Source: Sinorhizobium sp. B11 (GTDB taxonomy: Bacteria > Pseudomonadota > Alphaproteobacteria > Rhizobiales > Rhizobiaceae). Taken from it: a DNA stretch of 64,000 bases. Both the position numbers and the translations under genes were made by a program. Below the pieces are notes generated by a model. It saw nothing but the letters and a program-made list of their open reading frames with translations, made no database searches and had not been told where the DNA came from. Where the stretch lies: the NCBI GenBank assembly GCA_039725955.1, contig CP091033.1, positions 1,240,001 through 1,304,000 of the forward strand, given 5' to 3'. Below, piece after piece: positions 25,006 to 33,648 of the stretch. Every line of letters starts with the position of its first letter. Positions within the stretch are counted from its first letter, which is position 1.

Positions 25006-26547
25006 ATGAATCATAGCAGCGACATCCCGTCACCGGGCGTGCCCTCAACGCCGTTCCTTTCGCTTTCCGGAGTTGGCAAGACCTATCCAGGCGTCGTTGC
25101 ACTAGACGGCCTTTCACTGGACATCGCGCCAGGCGAGGTCATCGGCCTCGTCGGCGAAAACGGGGCCGGAAAATCGACGTTGATGAAGATCCTCGGCGGC
25201 GTGATTGCCCCCGACCGGGGAAGGATTCTGCTCGACGGGACAGAGCTTCGTCACCTCACTGTGGAATCGAGCATCTCGTCCGGCATCGCCTTCGTGCATC
25301 AGGAACTCAATCTCTTTGAGAATCTCGATGTCGCTGCCAATATCTTTCTTGGGCGCGAACCGCTGAAGGCGGGACCTTTCAAGCTCGTCGATCGCGATCG
25401 CCTAAGGGACATGGTGAAGCCGCTTCTGAAGCGCGTGGGCGCGCATTTCTCCGCCGACACGCCGGTGGCATCGCTCTCGCTTGCAGAGCAGCAGATGGTG
25501 GAAATTGCCAAGGCGCTATCCATCAACGCAAGGCTGGTCATCTTCGACGAACCAACATCCAGCCTTCCGTTGGCGGAAACCGAACGGCTGCTCAATATCA
25601 TCAAGTTGCTGAAGGCGGATGGCATCAGTGTGATTTTCATCTCGCATCGCCTCCACGAGGTTGAGCGCGTCGCCGACCGGGTTGTAGTCCTGCGCGATGG
25701 TGCACTTGTCGGCACGCTCGCAAAAAAGGACATTGGTCACGATCAGATGGTCAAGCTGATGATCGGCCGGGCGCTTGCGGCCCGTACGGCAAAGCCGCAG
25801 CGCTCACCTGGATCAGTTGCGCTGAAAGCAAGCGGCGTGCGTACTGCGGCCTATCCCAGTCGCCCCGTCGATCTTGAAATGAGGTATGGAGAAATCCTCG
25901 GGCTTGCCGGCCTCGTCGGGTCGGGCCGCACCGAGCTCGCAAGGGTGCTCTTCGGCATAGACCGCAGTTACGGCGGAGCTATTGTGCAGGACCGAGAGGA
26001 AATCGTGCTTCGTTCCGCGCGGGATGCCGTTGCTCGCGGTATTTTCCTGGTCCCGGAGGATCGCAAGCGTAACGGCATACTTCTTGATTTCCCGATCGCC
26101 CAGAACATAACCCTTGCCGACCTTCCCGCGCTCGCCAGCCGCTTCATGCTTTCCGCCGAGCGGGAGATTGCGGCGGCCGAAAAGCAGCGCGTTCGCCTCG
26201 GCATCAAGGCGCCCTCCGTTTCGACACGAACCGGCACTCTGTCGGGCGGCAATCAGCAAAAGGTGGTGCTTGCCAAATGGTTGTCGATGAGCCCCAAGGT
26301 GATGATCTTCGATGAGCCGACACGCGGCATCGATATTGGCGCGAAGAACGAGATTTACGGACTTATGCGGGCGCTTGCCGATGCCGGAGTTGCGATCCTG
26401 ATGATCTCCAGCGACATGGAAGAGGTGATCGGCGTTTCCGACCGCATTGCCGTCATGCATGAAGGCCAAATCGCCGGCATCCTCGATGAGGATGAGTTCA
26501 GTCAGGAAAGCGTGCTTTTGCTTGCTGTCGGTAAAAGCGTAAAATAG
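25006..26547 (+). CDS. Sugar ABC transporter ATPase, two nucleotide-binding domains (RbsA type)
   Basis: A 513-residue fused double ATPase. Domain 1 has Walker A GENGAGKS and Walker B RLVIFDEPTSSLP. Domain 2 has the family-typical degenerate GLVGSGRTE in place of Walker A, signature LSGGNQQKVVLAKWL and Walker B VMIFDEPTRGIDIG. It energises import with the binding protein upstream and permease downstream. A short N-terminal extension of about 17 residues precedes the first strand (FLSLSGVGKTYPGV). The start ATG at 25006 is preceded by a GGGCAGGCG stretch, a weaker ribosome site than elsewhere, consistent with lower expression than the binding protein. Confidence 0.93.
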   Translation: MNHSSDIPSPGVPSTPFLSLSGVGKTYPGVVALDGLSLDIAPGEVIGLVGENGAGKSTLMKILGGVIAPDRGRILLDGTELRHLTVESSISSGIAFVHQELNLFENLDVAANIFLGREPLKAGPFKLVDRDRLRDMVKPLLKRVGAHFSADTPVASLSLAEQQMVEIAKALSINARLVIFDEPTSSLPLAETERLLNIIKLLKADGISVIFISHRLHEVERVADRVVVLRDGALVGTLAKKDIGHDQMVKLMIGRALAARTAKPQRSPGSVALKASGVRTAAYPSRPVDLEMRYGEILGLAGLVGSGRTELARVLFGIDRSYGGAIVQDREEIVLRSARDAVARGIFLVPEDRKRNGILLDFPIAQNITLADLPALASRFMLSAEREIAAAEKQRVRLGIKAPSVSTRTGTLSGGNQQKVVLAKWLSMSPKVMIFDEPTRGIDIGAKNEIYGLMRALADAGVAILMISSDMEEVIGVSDRIAVMHEGQIAGILDEDEFSQESVLLLAVGKSVK

Positions 26548-26588
26548 CAGCCGCGACAATATAATCAGGTATCGGGAATGGTTCTCGC

Positions 26589-27614
26589 ATGGTCAAAAAA
26601 GATCTTGGACTGCTGCTTCTCATCGTCGTCGTCGGTGTCGTCGTCGCCATCATCAATCCGCGCTTCCTGCTGCCGATCAACCTGGCGAATACCGCCAACC
26701 TGATCGGCCTGTTTGGCATCCTGTCGATCGGTCAGGCCTACGTCATCATTACAGGCGGTATCGAACTTTCGGTGGGCTCGCTCGTAGCCCTGCTCGGGGT
26801 GCTGTTTGTCGATTTCGTCGCTGTCCAGGACATGCCATGGATGCTGGCGCTACCACTCATTCTCGTGCTCGGCGCGGGTATAGGTGCCATCCACGGCTTG
26901 CTGATCACCCGACTGAACCTGCAGCCCTTCGTCGTCACCCTCTGCGGTCTCCTTATCTATCGCGGTGCAGCGCGCTTCTATACGGCCGACGGAACGGCGG
27001 GCTTTGCGTTCGGTCAGAACTTCCCGGACCTCGAATTTCTGACGGCCGGACGGTTCTACGGCGTTCCCAACACCTTCATTGCGCTTGTCATCATTTCCGT
27101 GGTCATGTGGGTGGTACTGCATCGCTCAATCTTTGGGCGCTATCTCTACGCGATCGGCAAGAACGAGGAAGCGGCCCGCTATTCCGGTATTCGTACCGGC
27201 CGGATGGTAATGTCGGCCTATGTCATCTGCGGGCTGTTGACGGCGCTTTCGGCAATCTATTTCGCCATGTATACGCGCTCGATCTCGCCGGCCAGCCATG
27301 GCCAGTTCTATGAACTCTACGCGATTGCCGCTGCCGTACTCGGCGGCTTTTCGCTCCGCGGCGGCGAGGGATCGATCGTCGGCGTCGTGCTCGGAACAGT
27401 CCTGCTCCAGGAGTTGCAGAACCTCGTTAATCTGCTCGGCATCCCCTCGTCGCTAAATTTCGCCGTCATGGGTGGTGTTATCCTTATTGGCGTCCTCATC
27501 GACCAACAATGGCACGCAATCCGCGCACAGCGGCGCCTTGTGTCAGCAGCCAGGCAGACCGAGGCCCGTGTTCCGGACGAAGGCACAGTGCCGGTAGTTG
27601 CCAGTCAGGACTAG
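26589..27614 (+). CDS. Sugar ABC transporter permease (RbsC family)
   Basis: A 341-residue polytopic inner-membrane protein with the ribose-permease hallmarks GQAYVIITGGIELSVGSLVA near the N-terminus, TRLNLQPFVVTLCGLLIYRG, GKNEEAARYSGIRTGR and VLGGFSLRGGEGSIVGVVLG. It is the only permease gene in this operon, so it probably works as a homodimer, unlike the two-permease system at 1757-3765. It starts 41 bases after the ATPase stop. The C-terminal 30 residues are polar and probably cytoplasmic. The operon seems to end here; a decayed hydrolase fragment on the other strand follows at once. Confidence 0.92.
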   Translation: MVKKDLGLLLLIVVVGVVVAIINPRFLLPINLANTANLIGLFGILSIGQAYVIITGGIELSVGSLVALLGVLFVDFVAVQDMPWMLALPLILVLGAGIGAIHGLLITRLNLQPFVVTLCGLLIYRGAARFYTADGTAGFAFGQNFPDLEFLTAGRFYGVPNTFIALVIISVVMWVVLHRSIFGRYLYAIGKNEEAARYSGIRTGRMVMSAYVICGLLTALSAIYFAMYTRSISPASHGQFYELYAIAAAVLGGFSLRGGEGSIVGVVLGTVLLQELQNLVNLLGIPSSLNFAVMGGVILIGVLIDQQWHAIRAQRRLVSAARQTEARVPDEGTVPVVASQD

Positions 27615-27899
27615 GCCTCCTTGCCGGCAAGAACCGGCTTGCAAGGGTTGAGCTGATCTATGACGGCGGCGATATCGTCCGCCCAAAGCTGCAGCTCAGT
27701 GGAATACCCACGTCAAGGGGAGCACCGATCCGCCATGGCCGCGCAGGCCGAGGCAACGAGGCGGATATTTCTGCACGCGTGCTTTCATACTGGCTTCCAG
27801 CAAAGCTGTTCTGTGGCCATCCGTGAATGAACAGTATCGACGGCGCGTCCTCTTCCCCACATACCCTGCGCCGCCAATTACACTGTGAACGTCCATCAT
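27611..27899 (-). pseudogene. Decayed N-terminal fragment of an alpha/beta hydrolase
   Basis: Read on the minus strand from 27899, three reading frames in turn carry pieces of one alpha/beta hydrolase. First comes MMDVHSVIGGAGYV, then in another frame EDAPSILFIHGWPQNSF (the HG oxyanion block), then back to LGLRGHGGS, and finally in the third frame LWADDIAAVIDQLNPCKPVL, which normally runs into the nucleophile elbow. The elbow and the rest of the gene are absent: a TAG follows at 27613-27611. Several indels and a truncation mean it cannot be functional. It resembles haloperoxidase/epoxide-hydrolase-type proteins, and marks a site of past gene loss between the sugar transporter and the PAP2 gene. 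Confidence 0.72.
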
Positions 27900-28043
27900 C
27901 GTGCCCTCCCGTCAGCATCACACCAGCGAGAAATTCTCGTTGTGACCGCCCGACCCCGCCCGCCGTCCGCTCGGATTTCTCAAGCCGGGAAAATCGCCTT
28001 CAGGCTGTTGTCAGGCTGATCGGCTATCGAACTTCGCAGTGGA

Positions 28044-28961
28044 GTGATGTTCCCGATCACCCCTCTTGCCGAGATTACCCACGGAAGTTCGATTACAGTG
28101 AGCGTACAAGCCACCGACGTCCCCGCGATATCCAAAAGGTCTGCCTTGCTCTTCGTCGCCCTCGCTGCGGCGACAGACCGAATTCTGGGACGCGCACGAA
28201 AGCGCTTGCGGGCAGGTTACCGGAGATTTTTTACCAGCCAGATCCAGGTCGTGCCATCGCGCAGAGCGCTCCTGGAGAGACCCACCTTCATACTTCTCGT
28301 CTTTTTCCTGGCGTCGCTCGTGACCATGAACGAGGCCGATCTCGCCCTCGGTGTCTGGATGCAATCCGTCCCGAAACAATTGCACGGCATTATCAACTGG
28401 CTGAGCGACCTCGGGACAGGTCAGCTCCTCCTGACCGTCACGGGCATCATATTGCTTTCTCGCATCGTGATGCCTCTCGGCGGTTTGTGCCGCTCGACGG
28501 TCCGCAAAGTAAATGCCGCAACCGCGATTACCGCCTTCGTGTTCTTGTCTGTAGCAGGCGCAGGTATTGCAAGCGCCTTGGCCAAGAACATCGTGGGGCG
28601 GGCGCGGCCAGAACTGCTTGCTGTCGACGGACCGTTCTATTTCAAACCGTTCGCTTTCAATTCAGAATTCGCCGCTTTCCCGTCCGGCCATTCCGCAACT
28701 GCGGGCGCGATGGCAATGTCGGTCGCATTGACGTTTCCGGCGCTCCGGCCCTTCGTTGTCGCAATTGGCGTTGCGATCTGCCTCTCCCGTCAGATGATAG
28801 GCGCACACTGGGCAAGCGATACGATCATGGGCTGGGCGGTCGGCGCCGCATTCACGCTTTGGCTCGCCCACCAGTTTGCCCGCAGACAACTCGTCTTCAG
28901 CTACGCGAACGATGGGCGGCTCCTGCCCCTGTCCTGGCGTCGCGACGCTGTTCGGGCCTGA
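28044..28961 (+). CDS. PAP2-family membrane phosphatase, possibly a lipid phosphatase
   Basis: A membrane phosphatase of up to 305 residues with the three PAP2 motifs in order: KNIVGRARP, PSGHSATAGAM and SRQMIGAHWASD, separated by hydrophobic helices. Such enzymes remove phosphate from lipid pyrophosphates or lipid phosphates at the periplasmic face; LpxE-type lipid A phosphatases of rhizobia belong here. The start is uncertain: GTG 28044 or ATG 28047 have poor ribosome sites, and a GTG at 28098 preceded by GGAAG is an alternative. The 3' end overlaps the convergent histidine kinase gene by 65 bases. The neighbouring two-component system and LpxQ-like protein support an envelope-lipid role. 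Confidence 0.82.
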   Translation: MMFPITPLAEITHGSSITVSVQATDVPAISKRSALLFVALAAATDRILGRARKRLRAGYRRFFTSQIQVVPSRRALLERPTFILLVFFLASLVTMNEADLALGVWMQSVPKQLHGIINWLSDLGTGQLLLTVTGIILLSRIVMPLGGLCRSTVRKVNAATAITAFVFLSVAGAGIASALAKNIVGRARPELLAVDGPFYFKPFAFNSEFAAFPSGHSATAGAMAMSVALTFPALRPFVVAIGVAICLSRQMIGAHWASDTIMGWAVGAAFTLWLAHQFARRQLVFSYANDGRLLPLSWRRDAVRA

Positions 28962-30285
28962 CGGTCAAGATGCGGGCCTCGAACCCTTCCGAGCGGCCGC
29001 TCGCCGGCGATCGAAGTTCCAATACGCCTCCCATTTGTCGGACGATCGTATCGGCGATGGAGAGCCCCAGACCAGCGCCCCTGGCGGACGTCGCCCCTCT
29101 GCGAAACCGGACTTTCAGCCCATCGAGATCGGCCGCAGATAGTAGCGCGCAATCATTGGAGATGCTGATGCTGCCGTCGCTGTTTACCGATACGTCGATT
29201 ATGCCGGTGGGCCGTCCGTGGAGGATGGCATTCTCAATGAGGTTGCTGACCACAATGCCGAAAGCATCTACATCGACGGCCCGCATGAGGGGATCTGCCG
29301 CCGGGCTGTAGGCGAGACGGTGCTCTATCGCTGGACTGCGGCGATAGTCGCGGACGATCAGGTCAAGCACCTGGCGAAGATCGCTCGTCGCAGCCGTCTG
29401 CCCGAGACCGGCGTCAGCTCGGGCAAGCTGGAGAAGCTTTTCCGACGTGCGTCCGAGCTTTAAAAGCGCCGCCTCGATATTGCGTGCACGCGCTTTCATG
29501 ACCTCATCCGGCAACTCGGCGAGAAGTCTTTGCGTCTGCGCAAGCGCGCCAGCCACGGGCGTGCGAAGCTCATGAGCACTGTTGGTGGCGAACTCCCGTT
29601 CCGCGGCTATCGCCGCCCGCACGCGCTGCAAGAGCAGGTTCACCGACTGGGCGATGGGTTTCAGTTCCCGGGGTACGGTCTCGGTCTCGACAGGCGACAG
29701 GTTGCCACTGCCCTTTTTTGAGATCGCCTCACGCAGCTTGTTGATCGGATCGACGGCTCTTCTGGCAATCCACGTCATCAGGAGAAAACTGAGCGGAAGC
29801 AGGATGGCAAGCGGGATGAGCATCGTCACCGCGCTCTCCCGCACCGCCTCACGCCGGTGGCCGAACCGGTCCGCCGTCTGCAGGAAGAGAGAGCCATCCG
29901 CGCTCATTGCCGTATAAAATCGATACTTGTCCGTGTCGTGAAACCCGACGGTCAGAGGGACATCAAACGGCTCGAGCGGTGCGTCTTTCGAATGAAAGAC
30001 AACCGCGCCGTCCCTGCCGCGAACCTGGTAGACAAGATATTCCTTTTTGGATGGGGTCGATGGCGCGCGATGCGACTGCTCTCCCTCCTGAACATTCGGC
30101 AATTGCCCCTCTTCTACGATCGCCAGCAATCGTTCGGTCGTCTCCTCGAGCGCATTGTCGAAGATCTCGTCGAATTCCGACCTCATCACCGAGATCCCAA
30201 GCCCGATGGCACCAAGCCAGAACAGCACCAGCACGCCTGTGAGCGCGGCTATAAGAGGTCGGACGATGCTTCGATCTCTTCTCAT
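28897..30285 (-). CDS. Two-component sensor histidine kinase
   Basis: A 462-residue inner-membrane kinase. Transmembrane helices lie at about residues 10-34 and 152-173, enclosing a roughly 115-residue periplasmic sensor region. A HAMP-like linker follows (RRAVDPINKLREAISKKGSG), then the dimerisation helix with phospho-acceptor His238 (NSAHELRTPVAGAL), and the ATPase domain with N-box SNLIENAILHG and G-box GAGLGLSI. The size and layout match PhoQ/QseC-type kinases. Its start overlaps the response regulator stop by four bases, so the pair is co-transcribed, regulator first. The signal is unknown; divalent cations, acid or antimicrobial peptides are typical for this class beside lipid A genes. 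Confidence 0.9.
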   Translation of the reverse strand: MRRDRSIVRPLIAALTGVLVLFWLGAIGLGISVMRSEFDEIFDNALEETTERLLAIVEEGQLPNVQEGEQSHRAPSTPSKKEYLVYQVRGRDGAVVFHSKDAPLEPFDVPLTVGFHDTDKYRFYTAMSADGSLFLQTADRFGHRREAVRESAVTMLIPLAILLPLSFLLMTWIARRAVDPINKLREAISKKGSGNLSPVETETVPRELKPIAQSVNLLLQRVRAAIAAEREFATNSAHELRTPVAGALAQTQRLLAELPDEVMKARARNIEAALLKLGRTSEKLLQLARADAGLGQTAATSDLRQVLDLIVRDYRRSPAIEHRLAYSPAADPLMRAVDVDAFGIVVSNLIENAILHGRPTGIIDVSVNSDGSISISNDCALLSAADLDGLKVRFRRGATSARGAGLGLSIADTIVRQMGGVLELRSPASGRSEGFEARILTVRPEQRRDARTGAGAAHRSRS

Positions 30286-30941
30286 TCGACCGCCAGCATG
30301 TAGCCGAGCCCTCGGGCGGTCCTGATCTTCTCCATTCCGATCTTCTTGCGCAATCTGCTGATATACACCTGCACTGTGTTGCTTTCGACCTCCTCACCGA
30401 AAGCATAGAGGGCGTCCTCGATCCGTTTCAGCGTAACGAGTTTTCCCGGACGCTCGACAAGCAGATCGAGCAACGCCCACTCGCGCGGAGTCAACTGAAC
30501 GTCCTGTCCGCCGACGCTGATAGAGTGCGACGATCTCTCGATCACGATATCCGCAACCTCGATGGTATTTCGCCGACGTCCCTCGTAGCGACGACGAACG
30601 GCAAGGATTCGCGCTTCGAGTTCGTCGAGGTTGAACGGCTTGATCAGATAATCGTCCGCACCCGCGTTAAGTCCGGCGATGCGGTCTGATATTTGATCTT
30701 TGGCGGTGAGGACAATCACTGGAGCCTCCCCGCCCCGAGCCCGAAAATATTCCAGGAAGACCAGACCGTTGCCGTCCGGAAGATGCAGATCAAGGAGAAC
30801 GAGCCCGTATTCGAATGACCTGCTTGCGGCTTCTGCATCGACGACCGTGCGGACCCAGTCCGTCGCGTAACCGGCCGTATTCGTGTGATCGCGAACCGCC
30901 TCACCGATAATCTCGTCGTCTTCGACCAGGAGAATACGCAC
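30282..30941 (-). CDS. OmpR/PhoP-family response regulator
   Basis: A 219-residue regulator. The receiver domain shows the acidic pair EDDE near residue 8, the phospho-acceptor Asp51 (LVLLDLHLPDGNG) and the switch lysine in VIVLTAKD. After a linker at about residue 120 comes a winged-helix output domain with LTPREWALLDLLVERPGK and the recognition-region VESNTVQVYISRLRKKIG. It is phosphorylated by the kinase encoded next to it with a four-base overlap. Likely targets include the flanking PAP2 and outer-membrane protein genes, but I could not identify a repeated binding site to prove it. Confidence 0.92.
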   Translation of the reverse strand: MRILLVEDDEIIGEAVRDHTNTAGYATDWVRTVVDAEAASRSFEYGLVLLDLHLPDGNGLVFLEYFRARGGEAPVIVLTAKDQISDRIAGLNAGADDYLIKPFNLDELEARILAVRRRYEGRRRNTIEVADIVIERSSHSISVGGQDVQLTPREWALLDLLVERPGKLVTLKRIEDALYAFGEEVESNTVQVYISRLRKKIGMEKIRTARGLGYMLAVE

Positions 30942-31163
30942 AATCCGTCCCTTGCGACCTAGTGGCTGGTTGCACCGTTGTTAGCTTGGCCCAGCAGCCG
31001 TCCCGAGGATAAAGCCAACAGGACCATATCGTGCCGATGCACCATACGGCCAGATGCTTTTCCGATCTCGGATCGGCTATCGCGAAACCACCGACCCGAT
31101 GATTGCGGCTGATGGGATGGGCAGCAACCTGCATCGGGTATCAGCGCTTATCGCTTGCGACGA

Positions 31164-31841
31164 TCACCAGTGGTAGGAAATACCGACATTGACCGCGTTG
31201 GTGACGATATTCGTCTTCAGGCGGTCGCCGCTGTCGATCGGAACATCGACGCGCGAATAGGTGCCCTTGTATTCCACGAAGGTCGACCAGTTGTCGGTGA
31301 CGCGGAAGTCGACGCCGGCCTGCGCCTGGAAGGTTACGCCGCCGAATTCGTAGTCGAAGGTCGTGCCCTGGGGACGGGTGACTTCGACATGCGGAATGTT
31401 CACGCCGACGCCGGCGCCAAGATAGGGGGTCCAGCGGCGAGCCGGGTCCTTGAAGCGATAGAGGCCGTTGACCGTCAGGAGATTCAGGCCGTCGGTGAAT
31501 TCGAAATGCGTCCAGCCCGGTGAACGCGCCATGGTCTCGTCGTCGGCATAGACCTTGTCATGGGTGTAGTCGAGAGACACGCCCCAGTTCGGCAGGTTGA
31601 AATCGCCCAGCCACCAGGTGACACGGCCGCCGTAGTAAGGCGGGCTGCCGAACGACTTGCCTTCCCAGCCGGCGCTGAAGGAGGTGCCATCGGATACATC
31701 GATATGGCTATGCGGTGCCGTCTGGTAACCGCCATAGATGGAAAATTCCAGATCTTCAGCCGAAGCCGTGCCGGCCATCGCGAGAGCGCAAAAGGCGATA
31801 CCCGCCAGAAGCGAGGCCGAGCGTTTGAATTCAAGTCTCAT
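31164..31841 (-). CDS. lpxQ: Outer-membrane beta-barrel protein, probable lipid A oxidase (LpxQ-like)
   Basis: A 225-residue exported protein. The signal peptide (KRSASLLAGIAFCALAMAGT ... ASA) is followed by alternating strands such as EDLEFSIYGGYQTAPHSHID, YYGGRVTWWLGDFNLPNWGV and a terminal aromatic strand NVGISYHW, as expected of a small outer-membrane barrel ending in an aromatic residue. Sequence style and length recall LpxQ of Rhizobium etli, which oxidises the proximal glucosamine of lipid A to 2-aminogluconate; I recognise it from memory, so the name is tentative, and a generic porin-like OmpW relative is the alternative. The start at 31841 has GAAGG upstream. It lies next to a two-component system and PAP2 phosphatase. 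Confidence 0.62.
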   Translation of the reverse strand: MRLEFKRSASLLAGIAFCALAMAGTASAEDLEFSIYGGYQTAPHSHIDVSDGTSFSAGWEGKSFGSPPYYGGRVTWWLGDFNLPNWGVSLDYTHDKVYADDETMARSPGWTHFEFTDGLNLLTVNGLYRFKDPARRWTPYLGAGVGVNIPHVEVTRPQGTTFDYEFGGVTFQAQAGVDFRVTDNWSTFVEYKGTYSRVDVPIDSGDRLKTNIVTNAVNVGISYHW

Positions 31842-32433
31842 AGGATACCTTCTGCTTTGATCCCTCAATTGCGCTGAGCTTCTAAACGCTGGCCGAACCA
31901 GAAATTTGCAGACGAGCGCACCCGGCGATCGAACTGCATTTCCATGAGCCCGATACCGCATCAACGGCGAGACTGTTCGGTCACTTCCGTTCCGAGTCGA
32001 TGAATGGAGATTGGGCGCGCCTTCCCCAGCCCACTACGCGTCGAAAAAGCTTTAGCGATGATTCCTGACAATAAGCTGAAAGCGCAGCGGCAGGATCGCA
32101 CCGTGCCCCTCAAAACCAAGGACGCAGCCGTTTCCACGCGATAGCTTTCCATGCCGATCCCAAGATTGCCCCGGCATTGGTATGCGCCGACTTGAAGTGT
32201 AGGAAATTACCTAAGATTCAGGTCTTATGAGACATTCAACGTATCGGTGAGATCAATCGCATCCTCGGCGGCGGGGTGGGCGGAGCCGCAAGAGGTCGCC
32301 GCCGTTGTACCCAATAGTGACAAGTGACCCTGAAGATCGAAGCCTTCATCCCCGTTTACAGTTCGACACCACTTATTTCGTCAGGCGCCAGCACCTGGCG
32401 CCTAACAATATCGCACGGCATGTGGAGGGAGGT
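31842..32433. other. Intergenic region, no gene recognised
   Basis: About 590 bases between the LpxQ-like gene and the minus-strand enolase-superfamily operon end. It should contain the promoter of the LpxQ-like gene and the end of the sugar-acid operon. Short open frames here show no family signature or ribosome site. I see no strong terminator. Confidence 0.5.
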
Positions 32434-33633
32434 TCAGTCGAAAAAGCCCGCATCCTCTTCGCTGAGATATTTCCTGGCTCCTTCGGCGTCGATATCGAGG
32501 CCTAGCCCGGGCGCCTCCAGCAGGTCCACCATGCTGTCCTTCACAATCTGAGCCGGCAAGCCGATGACCAGATCCTCCCACCAAGGGTCGGAGGCGCTTG
32601 GATACTCGAATGCGACGTAATTTGCGGGCAAGGTGGCGCAGACGTTGATCAACGCGCCGAGGCCTAGCAGTCCGTTGGCCGTGCCGTGCGGTGCCATCAG
32701 GATTGAATGCATGTAAGCGTGCTCGGCGACCCATTTGAGCTCTGCGATACCGCCAATATCGGCAGGATCGGGGCCGATGACGCGTACCGCCTGCGTCTCG
32801 ATCAACTCCTTGAAATTGTGCCGCAGGTAGATCTGCTCACCGGTGTGGATTGGTGTCGAGGTAGAGGTCGTCAGCTCACGATAGGCCTGCGGGTTGACCC
32901 ATGGCACATAGTCACCAGTCAGCATGTCCTCCAGCCACATCAGATTGTACTTCTCTACTGCGCGAGCGAACCTGATCGCATCAGGCAGCATCCAGCCCGG
33001 ACCGCAGTCGAGCGCCAGGCTGACCTTATCGCCAAGCACTTCCTTCATTGCGATCACACAGTCGAGCATGTGATTGAAACCGCGCTCGCTGATCACGCCC
33101 TGATCCATGGCACCGTGGTAGCCGGCCTTCTTCTGCGTCACGCCGTAGTGGAAGCCCTCAATCGTGTCCTTCATGTTGGAGTGGAACGAGATTCCTTGCT
33201 TGACCATGAAGAAGTTCTGCGGCTGCTCCATCATCCATTTGACGTCAGCGGCGTAATCCTCCGGCCGGTCGCCCGCGCGTTTCTGGCGGATCGAGCCGTT
33301 GTAGACACGCACCTTGTCGCGCACCTTGCCGCCGAGCAGCTTATAGACCGGCACGCCCGCAGCCTTGCCGGCTATGTCCCACAGTGCATGCTCGATAGCG
33401 CTGACCGCCGCGCCATACGGCTTGAAAGAGCCACGTTGGCGGATCTTCAGCATCACTCTCTCGACGTCAGTCGGATCTTCGCCGATCAGCGCCTCGCGGA
33501 AATGCAGCACGAAGGGTTTGAGGTAGGACTTGGTAAATTCGACTTCGCCCAGGCCATAGAGGCCCTCATCGGTTACGATGCGGACGATCGGGTGTTTGCC
33601 GATGACGGCGCAACGGAGATCGGTGATCTTCAT
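32434..33633 (-). CDS. Enolase-superfamily (mandelate racemase/muconate lactonizing) enzyme
   Basis: A 399-residue TIM-barrel enzyme with an N-terminal capping domain (MKITDLRCAVIGKHPIVRIV, GLYGLGEVEF). The three metal ligands appear as Asp in LALDCGPGW, Glu in MWLEDMLTG and Glu in HTGEQIYLRHNF; a His in APHGTANG is a candidate general base. The family includes dehydratases and racemases of sugar acids. It is most similar within the window to the 453-residue enzyme encoded just upstream (shared GLGEV, LEDxxx and TGE-x-IYL blocks), 15 bases away. A sugar-acid dehydratase role is inferred from the transporter and regulator context; the substrate is not evident. Confidence 0.84.
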   Translation of the reverse strand: MKITDLRCAVIGKHPIVRIVTDEGLYGLGEVEFTKSYLKPFVLHFREALIGEDPTDVERVMLKIRQRGSFKPYGAAVSAIEHALWDIAGKAAGVPVYKLLGGKVRDKVRVYNGSIRQKRAGDRPEDYAADVKWMMEQPQNFFMVKQGISFHSNMKDTIEGFHYGVTQKKAGYHGAMDQGVISERGFNHMLDCVIAMKEVLGDKVSLALDCGPGWMLPDAIRFARAVEKYNLMWLEDMLTGDYVPWVNPQAYRELTTSTSTPIHTGEQIYLRHNFKELIETQAVRVIGPDPADIGGIAELKWVAEHAYMHSILMAPHGTANGLLGLGALINVCATLPANYVAFEYPSASDPWWEDLVIGLPAQIVKDSMVDLLEAPGLGLDIDAEGARKYLSEEDAGFFD

Positions 33634-33648
33634 CTTCGGTCCTTTGCT

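Noticed and set aside
23374..25014. 546-codon minus-strand frame across the binding-protein gene
   Set aside because: It overlaps a protein with a clear signal peptide on the other strand and shows no recognisable domain.
27827..29311. 494-codon plus-strand frame across the PAP2 and kinase genes
   Set aside because: It is rich in Arg/Pro with no motifs, and overlaps two well-supported genes in other frames.
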